DNA of 5,918 bases. Source: Deltaproteobacteria bacterium (GTDB lineage: Bacteria; Desulfobacterota; Desulfarculia; Adiutricales; JAGVGV01). Below the pieces are notes generated by a model that made no database searches, was not told where the DNA came from, and saw only the letters and a program-made list of their open reading frames with translations. Of the stretch, positions 1-4,784 are shown in pieces (the stretch's first letter is position 1; each line of letters opens with the position of its first letter). Both the position numbers and the translations under genes were made by a program. Location: positions 3,182 through 9,099 of the forward strand of contig JADFXS010000106.1 in assembly GCA_015233515.1 (NCBI GenBank), given 5' to 3'.

Positions 1-200
1 GTTACAACCGCAGGTTGAGTCGAGTCGGTTGTTCCTATCGCGGGTTTTGCCGCGGACGCATCGACGGCCGAAACGTCTTTAGACGGCGCGACCGATGTCG
101 TTTGGGGCGTCTCGGTTGCTACGGCCGTGGTTCTGGTCGCGGAGGCCTCAACGGTCGACGCGGCTTTCGGCGGCGTGACCGCCGCCGTTTGAGTTGTGTC
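1..200 (-). repeat. 87 bp in-frame tandem repeat encoding the TPR protein tail
   Basis: Translated on the minus strand, the tail falls into units of exactly 29 residues: 261-289 (bases 200-114), 290-318 (113-27) and the start of a third (from base 26). Gln at unit position 4, Val 8, Pro 10, Lys 12, Ser 15, Val 17, acidic 18, Ala-Ser-Ala 19-21 and Thr 29 are shared between units. The units are degenerate at DNA level, so the repeat is old or selected for composition rather than freshly duplicated. Copy number is unknown because it runs off the edge. Confidence 0.75.
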
Positions 201-980
201 AGTCGTAACGCCGACCGGGTTTAGAGCCGAAGTCAGAAATGGTTTGATTTGTTCCAGGTTTTTTTGGGCGGTGGTGTTGTCCGGGGCGAGTTCAAGGACT
301 CGGGAGAAATTTCGCCCCGCTTCATCATATCGCTTCAGCTTGGTGAAAGCCAAGCCCAAGCCCACCAAGGCGTCCACGTTTTTAGAATCGAGTTCCACGG
401 CTTTGAGGTAATCGTTAATGGCCCCATCGGGGTCATTCAGATATATTTTCGCCGAGCCCCGATTGAGATAGGCATTGGCATAGTTCGGGTCTATCTGCAG
501 CGCCTGGTTATAATCGGTTATGGCCCCTTGATGATCCTTGGTCAGGTTACGAACCAGGCCCCGTCCCAACCAGGCCCGACAGTTGGCCGGATTGATTTTT
601 ACTGCCAGATCGAAATCCTTCATGGCCTCCCGGTAATTTTTCAAACCATGATAGGCGATAGCTCTTTTACGATGAGCTTCGCTGTATTGAGGCTCCTGCT
701 TGCCTATCGACGCGTGGATACTGACCACTTTGGTGAAGGCTTCCACCGCTTCCAAATATTGTTGAATCTCTAACAGCAGTTCACCTTGCTTGAAATAAGT
801 CTCGGCCTGTTGGTCTAAAGTGGGTTCCGCGGCAAAACCTAGTGAAGGGCCGGTCATTCCGGACGCCAAGATCAGAAACAGGCTAAAAACCACCAAAATC
901 AGCCGGTCCCGGGTCCGGTCGGGACGCGAGCGGCGGGCGAGCGGCTTAAATATGCCGATGACGTCAGAATAATCGGTCAT
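1..980 (-). CDS. TPR-repeat protein with N-terminal hydrophobic segment and Thr/Ala-rich repeat tail (partial, 3' end outside window)
   Basis: At least 326 residues read from an ATG at 980 to the window edge without a stop. A basic N-terminus (residues 12-26, Arg-rich) precedes a hydrophobic stretch at about 27-42, then a GFAA-E site near 51 that could be a signal peptidase cut; it may instead be a membrane anchor. Residues about 57-237 form about five tetratricopeptide repeats, with typical A..DY..A..I.P..A.AY..RG.A spacing (for example 136-169, 170-203, 204-237). TPRs are protein-protein scaffolds, so it probably acts in the periplasm or on the membrane. From about 250 the chain becomes Thr/Ala/Ser/Pro-rich and repeats with a 29-residue period. 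A GGGGAAG ribosome site lies 3 bases upstream of the ATG. It lies downstream of, and co-directional with, the small lipoprotein gene (194 bp gap). The partner and exact role are not recognisable. Confidence 0.85.
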   Translation of the reverse strand, partial: MTDYSDVIGIFKPLARRSRPDRTRDRLILVVFSLFLILASGMTGPSLGFAAEPTLDQQAETYFKQGELLLEIQQYLEAVEAFTKVVSIHASIGKQEPQYSEAHRKRAIAYHGLKNYREAMKDFDLAVKINPANCRAWLGRGLVRNLTKDHQGAITDYNQALQIDPNYANAYLNRGSAKIYLNDPDGAINDYLKAVELDSKNVDALVGLGLAFTKLKRYDEAGRNFSRVLELAPDNTTAQKNLEQIKPFLTSALNPVGVTTDTTQTAAVTPPKAASTVEASATRTTAVATETPQTTSVAPSKDVSAVDASAAKPAIGTTDSTQPAVV

Positions 981-1174
981 GATCTTCCCCTGGCTGAAAC
1001 CTGGCGATTAGTCGGGCGTGATGGATAATTTTCTGGATACAATACCACCCGCCCCGTCACAGTCTGTGTCGTTCCCTGTAATGGCATCCGGTGATAGTTA
1101 CTTAAGAACACACAAATCGGAGAAACTGTTTCCTATAAATTTTTCGGGACCGGTACCGGTTATTGGTCCGCTGT
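981..1174. other. Intergenic gap between lipoprotein and TPR genes, with two small palindromes
   Basis: This gap separates two co-directional minus-strand genes. It holds a perfect 12 bp palindrome, ACCGGTACCGGT (1149-1160), 14 bases past the lipoprotein stop. It also holds an imperfect one, GTCACAGTCTGTGTC (1056-1070), that could be an operator. Neither is followed by a T-run on the minus strand, so neither is a clear intrinsic terminator. No convincing minus-strand -35/-10 pair was found, so whether the TPR gene has its own promoter is open. Confidence 0.4.
984..990 (-). promoter_or_regulatory. Ribosome binding site of the TPR gene
   Basis: Reads GGGGAAG on the minus strand, 3 bases before the ATG at 980 (6 bases counted from the G run). 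It supports that start. No in-frame start with a better site is seen nearby. Confidence 0.5.
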
Positions 1175-1567
1175 TTATTCTATCTTCGCCGGGGGTTCCG
1201 TTGTTGTGCCCGTTTGAGTGCCGGTCTGGGCGCCGGTGGATGCCCCGCTCTTGGCAGCCGCGGGCGCCTTGGCCGGCGGCGTTTTCGAGGTTGAAGTCGA
1301 TGTCGAAGTTGGAGTCGAAGTCGAAGTTGGAGTCGAAGTCGAAGTTGGGGTTGCCGCCGAGGGGCGCGTGTCGCGTTTGGTAAAAGGATTGTTACATCCG
1401 ACGATTAAGATCATCAGACTTAATCCTAATGCCAACACCTTGACCAAACTGGTCGTTAGAAACTTGTACGCATTAGCTTTAGCATAAGTGGGTTTTCGCG
1501 CCCAATCGGCGATTTGGCGATGGATTTGAGTCAAGCTGACCAGGACTGAGTGTCCTTGGAAATTCAT
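1175..1567 (-). CDS. Small lipoprotein with Thr/Ser/Pro repeat tail, function unknown
   Basis: 130 residues. The ATG at 1567 is chosen because a strong GGAGG ribosome site lies 6 bases before it; an upstream in-frame ATG at 1738 would add 57 residues with no comparable site. A hydrophobic stretch at about 41-57 ends in the lipobox IVGC with Cys58, so the mature part would begin at Cys58 and be lipid-anchored. The n-region is unusually long (about 40 residues) for a lipoprotein; a TTG at Leu41 would give a classical 17-residue signal but has no ribosome site. The mature chain of 73 residues has no fold that can be recognised. It is almost entirely Thr, Ser, Pro, Ala and Gly, including a PTSTST repeat at about 74-93 and a TGAQTGTQTGT stretch. 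Such chains act as flexible linkers or surface spacers. It is co-directional with the TPR gene downstream and may share its transcript. Confidence 0.7.
   Translation of the reverse strand: MNFQGHSVLVSLTQIHRQIADWARKPTYAKANAYKFLTTSLVKVLALGLSLMILIVGCNNPFTKRDTRPSAATPTSTSTPTSTSTPTSTSTSTSKTPPAKAPAAAKSGASTGAQTGTQTGTTTEPPAKIE
1290..1349 (-). repeat. 18 bp tandem repeat inside the lipoprotein gene
   Basis: The plus-strand unit GTTGGAGTCGAAGTCGAA occurs perfectly at 1308-1325 and 1326-1343, with degenerate copies on both sides (about 1290-1307 and 1344-1349). Read on the minus strand it encodes Thr/Ser with a Pro every six residues. Because 18 is a multiple of three, gain or loss of units keeps the frame, so tail length could vary between strains. 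Confidence 0.85.
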
Positions 1568-1573
1568 ATTTTT

Positions 1574-1583
1574 CCTCCCTCCC
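1574..1583 (-). promoter_or_regulatory. Strong ribosome binding site of the lipoprotein gene
   Basis: The minus strand reads GGGAGGGAGG, with GGAGG ending 6 bases before the ATG at 1567. It decides the start in favour of the 130-residue form over the 187-residue one. Confidence 0.75.
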
Positions 1584-1786
1584 GGTCGTGTTGTTTTGCC
1601 CAAAATTTCTTCTTTCCATTGGTCGTTATTGGATAGTCCGAATATAAGGCCGCGATAGTCGATTATAAAACCTACCGTCATAATCAATATCATATTATCC
1701 CAAGTCAACCGCGGAAGCAACTCGATTGGTATCCACATTTTTACTGAATAAAATTTGGTATATAGATCGATATTGCGGCAAAAGGA

Positions 1787-1815
1787 TTGACACCTCCCGG
1801 CGTAGATATTAGGTT
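1787..1815 (+). promoter_or_regulatory. Candidate sigma-70 promoter for the patatin-like gene
   Basis: A perfect TTGACA (1787-1792) is followed after 17 bases by TAGGTT (1810-1815), which keeps the three most conserved -10 positions (TA...T). It would start RNA near 1822, giving a leader of about 90 bases before the ATG at 1914. The -10 is weak, so this remains a prediction. Confidence 0.45.
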
Positions 1816-1913
1816 GAAAGCGCCATTGGGCGCCATATCCGTCTTAAAAGCTAAATTTGCTTTATTAAGTCGGCGCTAAGCGGCAAATCATGGATGGTGA
1901 ATATTAGAATAAT

Positions 1914-2984
1914 ATGTCTGGCAATCTAATTTTTATGGCCGGGCCGCGGGCCTTGGCCATGATTCGGGATGGCGGTCTGACGCCGGATCAAGTCGATGTC
2001 ATGGCCGGAGCGGCCGGCGGGCCGAAATGGCTGGTGCTTAGTCATCTGGACCGGGCCATTTTCGGTTCGTGGCTGAAAGAACGCCGGCCCCGCCCCTTGC
2101 CCCTGGTCGGAGCTTCCATTGGTTCCTGGCGTTTTGCCGCCGTCAGTCAGGCCGACCCTCTGGCGGCCATCTCCAGTTTTGAAGCCGAGTATATCCATCA
2201 AGCGTATACCCCTAGACCGACGCCGGTGGAAATCACCGCGGAAAGCATGCGTATCCAGGAAGCCTACGTCCCTGACGCCGCCCTGGACCGGGTCATCAAT
2301 CATCCTTGTCACCGGTTGCATTTTCTGGTGGTTCGCTGCCGGGGGCCTTTGGCCTTTGAAGGCAAACTTATCCAGGTTATCGGTTTGGGGGTCGCGGCCG
2401 GACTGAATATGATCACCAGGCGCAGCCAGCGATTGCTATTTCAGCGAACCGTGTTCCACGATCCGCGACAAGCCGGATCCTTGATCATCCCCAATGGCTT
2501 TCCCACGCGTTTGGTACCTTTGACTAAAAGTAACTTCCGTCAGGCGCTCATGGCTTCCGGGTCCATTCCCATGGTCATGGCGCGAGTCCGGGACATTCCC
2601 GGCGCTCCGACCGGGACTTATCGCGACGGCGGCATTCTGGACTACCATCTGGATCTGGCCTATAATCTGAACTCGGGTTTGGTCTTGTACCCGCATTTTA
2701 GCAATCGGATCACGCCGGGTTGGTTCGACAAGAAGCTGACCTGGCGGCTGCCCCGATACCTGGACCGAACCCTGGTAGTGGCGCCCTCTCCGGATTTTAT
2801 CCAAAGCCTGCCCTTAGGCAAGATACCGGACCGGGATGATTTTCAATTGTTTTTGGGACGGGATCGGGAGCGTATCGCCTACTGGAAACAAGTGGTTCAA
2901 GCATGCGCATATTTGGGACGGGAATTTCTGGACGTAGCGGGATCCGGCCGGATTAGGCGGGTGGTACGTCCCTTGTTGGAGTAA
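1914..2984 (+). CDS. Patatin-like phospholipase / acyl hydrolase family protein
   Basis: 356 residues, a usual size for bacterial single-domain patatin-like proteins. Patatins hydrolyse acyl esters of phospholipids or other lipids with a Ser-Asp dyad. The expected parts are visible in order: a glycine-rich AGAAGGPKW stretch at 31-39, suited to the oxyanion hole; the nucleophile elbow GASIG at 66-70 with Ser68; a LMASGSIP segment at 212-219, typical of the family; and DGG at 238-240 with Asp238 as catalytic acid. The C-terminal part ends in a charged helix region. There is no signal peptide or membrane segment, so it is probably cytosolic or peripheral on the membrane. An upstream in-frame stop leaves ATG 1914 as the first start, but its ribosome site is poor, suggesting modest translation. 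The MBL-fold gene follows after 40 bp, probably on the same transcript. The natural lipid substrate cannot be told. Confidence 0.87.
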   Translation: MSGNLIFMAGPRALAMIRDGGLTPDQVDVMAGAAGGPKWLVLSHLDRAIFGSWLKERRPRPLPLVGASIGSWRFAAVSQADPLAAISSFEAEYIHQAYTPRPTPVEITAESMRIQEAYVPDAALDRVINHPCHRLHFLVVRCRGPLAFEGKLIQVIGLGVAAGLNMITRRSQRLLFQRTVFHDPRQAGSLIIPNGFPTRLVPLTKSNFRQALMASGSIPMVMARVRDIPGAPTGTYRDGGILDYHLDLAYNLNSGLVLYPHFSNRITPGWFDKKLTWRLPRYLDRTLVVAPSPDFIQSLPLGKIPDRDDFQLFLGRDRERIAYWKQVVQACAYLGREFLDVAGSGRIRRVVRPLLE

Positions 2985-3011
2985 CTCTGCCTAGGAAATA
3001 GCCATTTTTTT

Positions 3012-3018
3012 AAGGAGG
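3012..3018 (+). promoter_or_regulatory. Consensus ribosome binding site of the MBL-fold gene
   Basis: AAGGAGG lies 6 bases before the ATG at 3025, an essentially ideal Shine-Dalgarno site. It contrasts with the weak site of the patatin-like gene just upstream, so the second protein is probably made in larger amounts from a shared transcript. Confidence 0.85.
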
Positions 3019-3024
3019 AGCTTT

Positions 3025-3756
3025 ATGATTCGACTCTTGTTAGCCGGGGGCTTTTTTATGTTTCTACTGACCGCTTTCCCAGCCGCCGCCTTTGAAACCG
3101 ATATCATCAAGACTTCCGGAGGCGACTTGGCCATTACGTTCATCGGCCACGGAACCTTGATGTTCAAGTACGGCGATAAAATTATTCATGTGGATCCGTG
3201 GTCCAAATTAACCGACTATGACAACCTGCCCAAGGCGGATTTGATCCTGATCACTCACGAGCATCAGGATCACCTGGATTTAGTGGCTTTCGATAAAATC
3301 AGAAAAGATGGGACCGGCATTATTTTCAACGCCGCCGCCGCGGACAAACTCAAAACCGGCGCCATCCTGCGCAACGGGGAGACCATCACGGTCAATGGCT
3401 TGAAAATAGAGGCTGTTCCGGCCTATAACCTGGTTCATAAAAGAGACAGCGGCCAGCCCTATCATCCAAAAGGCACGGGCAACGGGTATATCATCACCTT
3501 TGGCGACAAAAGGGTTTATGTCGCCGGAGACACGGAAAACACGCCGGAAATGAAAACCCTGACCGGGATCGATGTGGCTTTTCTGCCCATGAACCTGCCG
3601 TACACCATGACGCCGGAAATGGTGGCCGACGCGGCCAAAGCCTTCAAGCCCAAGATACTTTATCCGTATCATTTCGGGGACACCGATGTCTCCAAGCTAA
3701 CGGCCCTGCTCAAGGGGCACCCGGAGATTGAAGTCAGACTTCGCGCCATGAAATGA
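3025..3756 (+). CDS. Exported UlaG-like metallo-beta-lactamase-fold hydrolase
   Basis: 243 residues. Residues 1-22 form a signal peptide: Arg3, a hydrophobic core about 4-18, then PAAA with a likely cut after Ala22. The mature enzyme would be periplasmic or secreted. The MBL fold follows: FIGHGT at 39-44, HVDPW at 55-59, the metal motif HxHxDH (His78, His80, Asp82, His83), VPAYN at 131-135 with HPKGTGNGY at 147-155 in the UlaG-like manner, GDTE with Asp169 as bridging ligand, and His216 in YPYHFGD. All expected metal ligands appear present, so it should bind one or two divalent metals, often Zn or Mn. Relatives include the ascorbate-6-phosphate lactonase UlaG and the UPF0173 hydrolases, but the ulaG substrate is cytosolic, so that activity is unlikely here. 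The substrate is unknown. It follows the patatin-like gene by 40 bp. No clear terminator follows the stop. Confidence 0.88.
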   Translation: MIRLLLAGGFFMFLLTAFPAAAFETDIIKTSGGDLAITFIGHGTLMFKYGDKIIHVDPWSKLTDYDNLPKADLILITHEHQDHLDLVAFDKIRKDGTGIIFNAAAADKLKTGAILRNGETITVNGLKIEAVPAYNLVHKRDSGQPYHPKGTGNGYIITFGDKRVYVAGDTENTPEMKTLTGIDVAFLPMNLPYTMTPEMVADAAKAFKPKILYPYHFGDTDVSKLTALLKGHPEIEVRLRAMK

Positions 3757-3845
3757 ATCGTTGCGCGTGGTGACAAGAATGATTCCTTTAAGAAACAGCC
3801 TCGCCGGCTTGGGCACTAACCAGAACGAAGTTCATTGATTTAATG

Positions 3846-3982
3846 CTGTTTTTCAGACCCCTGGTTCCCAAGCTCCGGCTTGGGAATCAGTTTTGAGGGA
3901 AGCTGGAGCTTCCCGGCTTCTTAGCTCCCAAGCTGGAGCTTGGGAGCTAGCTGGAAGCCCATTATTTGGCTCTGTTTTTCAG
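3846..3982. repeat. 11 bp direct repeat CTGTTTTTCAG flanking the hairpin cluster
   Basis: CTGTTTTTCAG occurs at 3846-3856 and again at 3972-3982, one copy on each side of the three-hairpin cluster. It could be a target duplication left by insertion, or simply part of a larger repeated unit. Eleven matching bases could arise by chance only rarely in 140 bp, but the T-run lowers complexity. Confidence 0.5.
3865..3949. repeat. Cluster of three related hairpins (REP/BIME-like)
   Basis: Three inverted repeats stand in a row: 3865-3886 (9 bp arms TTCCCAAGC/GCTTGGGAA), 3897-3914 (8 bp arms GGGAAGCT/AGCTTCCC) and 3922-3949 (13 bp perfect arms, 2-base centre). The second and third share the core AAGCTGGAGCTT. 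The first carries a one-base variant of it on the opposite strand, so first and third units are mutually inverted as in BIME clusters. The hairpins are extrachromosomally unremarkable in size but tight and GC-rich. No transposase for such elements is in the window. Confidence 0.7.
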
Positions 3983-4039
3983 GCTATTCAGCACCCATTG
4001 TTGATATTGATCGAAATGATATGATTCCGATCAGCGCCT

Positions 4040-4196
4040 CGTAGGGGCCGCAAGCTTGTAGCCCGGCGATTCATCGCCGGGAATTCGTTTCGCATATATA
4101 ACATTTTGTCGCGTAGCGACTAACCAATCCGTGGGTTGAAACCCACGGCTATCCTCTTTCAGCCGCAACGCGGCGGCCAGGAGATTTCTCCCTACG
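4040..4196. repeat. Composite palindromic element bounded by CGTAGGG/CCCTACG
   Basis: Seven-base inverted ends (4040-4046 and 4190-4196) enclose five hairpins: 4062-4081 (arms CCCGGCGAT/ATCGCCGGG), 4108-4120 (GTCGC/GCGAC), 4129-4148 (CCGTGGGT/ACCCACGG, loop TGAA), 4162-4174 (GCCGC/GCGGC) and 4180-4191 (GGAGA/TCTCC). Hairpins of the type CCGTGGGT-loop-ACCCACGG are familiar as dispersed repeats in many bacterial genomes. The whole could be a mosaic of REP-type units or a small non-autonomous element. No open frame is inside. Confidence 0.6.
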
Positions 4197-4281
4197 GTCG
4201 AAATAATCGCAAGCCGCGGGGTCGGGCACTCCTAAGCGGATAACCGCGGGAAAGACTCAAAGACGGGTGTAAGAAAGCTTT

Positions 4282-4545
4282 TCAGAGAGTCAAGGCCGCC
4301 AGGACCCTGGCCCAGACCAAACCGTCAGCCCCGGTCGGATCTGGTTCCCGGGTCAGGAGGGCTTTTTGCAGGACGATCTCGTCCGTTTCCAGGATGGTCG
4401 TCAAGGCCGCCAGGTCCTGATCGGTCAGATCGCTCCAGGAAAGGTTTTTCGCGATACGGGCGAGCATGACGTCCAGCTCCAGGGTGGATCGCCGCCGGCA
4501 AAGGTATTTCAAGCGACGGATCAATAGTTCACGGTCATCGGACAT
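4282..4545 (-). CDS. sdhE: SdhE-like FAD assembly factor (succinate dehydrogenase assembly factor 2 family)
   Basis: 87 residues from the ATG at 4545. SdhE proteins (about 80-95 residues, DUF339/YgfY) help attach FAD covalently to the flavoprotein subunit of succinate dehydrogenase or fumarate reductase, in the cytosol. The family pattern is visible: RRLKYLCRRRSTLELDVML at residues 9-27, then an acidic LTDQDLAALTTILETDEIVLQKAL segment split over about 40-63 in the manner of the conserved helical bundle. The hallmark RGxxE is present only as RSTLE (residues 18-22): the Gly is replaced by Ser while Arg and Glu are kept. Start choice is uncertain. In-frame ATG 4590 and TTG 4614 would give 102 or 110 residues, but none has a good ribosome site and 4545 fits the family length. 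No sdh genes are nearby. The next gene, the methyltransferase, is divergent. Confidence 0.62.
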   Translation of the reverse strand: MSDDRELLIRRLKYLCRRRSTLELDVMLARIAKNLSWSDLTDQDLAALTTILETDEIVLQKALLTREPDPTGADGLVWARVLAALTL

Positions 4546-4614
4546 AAGTTTGGGCGTAACCTCTGAAGAAAAATCATATTCGGGATGCATATCAGGCCGG
4601 TCGGGAAAAAACAA

Positions 4615-4784
4615 CGATTTTGAACCACGTGATGGATAACCCTAGCTCGGATGTTAAGTTTTATTAATTTTTTAACTCAGCCCGGATGTGATACAATACT
4701 AACTATCAGGCCAGTATATTCTACAGATGCCGAGATAACTTTTCAGTTTAGAAAAATTTTTTTCGAGCCGGAAATGCAAACAAC
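4615..4784. other. Divergent AT-rich promoter region between the SdhE-like and methyltransferase genes
   Basis: The two genes point away from this stretch. It contains an interrupted inverted repeat GTTAA/TTAAC (4653-4676) around an AT-rich centre, a 7-base direct repeat CGGATGT (near 4648 and 4684), and an extended -10 box for the rightward gene. A T-rich run sits just upstream of the methyltransferase start. The leftward promoter could not be fixed. Confidence 0.4.
4689..4697 (+). promoter_or_regulatory. Candidate extended -10 promoter for the methyltransferase gene
   Basis: TGATACAAT matches the extended -10 form TGnTATAAT with one mismatch. The best upstream -35 match (TTTAAC, 4671-4676) is poor and spaced at 15 bases, which extended -10 promoters tolerate. 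RNA would start near 4704, leaving a leader of about 80 bases. Confidence 0.5.

Larger units (their letters stand above)
1568..1913. other. Divergent intergenic region between lipoprotein and patatin-like genes
   Basis: 346 bp separate two genes that point away from each other, so promoters for both should lie here. The part near 1680-1780 is AT-rich. A rightward promoter candidate lies at 1787-1815. Small hairpins follow it in the predicted leader: GCGCC/GGCGC at 1820-1833 and AAAGC/GCTTT at 1847-1863. An open frame continues upstream of the lipoprotein start to 1738 on the minus strand, but without a ribosome site. No leftward promoter could be picked with confidence, and no RNA gene is recognisable. 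Confidence 0.5.
3757..4281. other. Gene-free, palindrome-rich intergenic region
   Basis: 525 bp between the MBL-fold stop and the stop of the SdhE-like gene (converging genes), with no credible coding frame. It holds at least eight inverted repeats in two blocks (about 3846-3982 and 4040-4196), described separately. No T-run follows any of them closely, so none is a clear intrinsic terminator, though several could end or protect the two converging transcripts. The stretches 3757-3845, 3983-4039 and 4197-4281 show nothing recognisable. No tRNA or other known RNA fold was recognised. Confidence 0.75.

Noticed and set aside
15..773. Plus-strand open frames with Arg/Gly-rich or hydrophobic translations at 15-224, 196-411 and 249-773
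   Set aside because: They lie antisense to the TPR gene, whose minus-strand frame shows clear TPR repeats; the plus-strand translations show no domain and lack ribosome sites.
1218..1350. Phase-variable frameshift in the lipoprotein gene
   Set aside because: The repeat unit is 18 bp, so unit changes keep the reading frame; only length variation is expected.
1018..1487. Plus-strand frames at 1018-1383 and 1218-1487, the latter with a Val-Glu ladder
   Set aside because: They are antisense to the lipoprotein gene; the Val-Glu ladder is merely the reverse strand of its 18 bp repeat.
1926..2804. Open frames overlapping the patatin-like gene (1926-2321 minus, 2119-2406 plus, 2436-2804 minus)
   Set aside because: The patatin frame carries the full set of catalytic motifs; the others are shadow frames in GC-rich coding DNA.
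3280..3672. Minus-strand frame of 130 residues
   Set aside because: Antisense to the MBL-fold gene, with no recognisable motif or ribosome site.
3865..4196. CRISPR array or intrinsic terminators in the palindrome-rich region
   Set aside because: The palindromes differ from one another and are not separated by spacers of regular length, so this is not a CRISPR array; none is followed by a U-tract, so intrinsic terminators are not supported.
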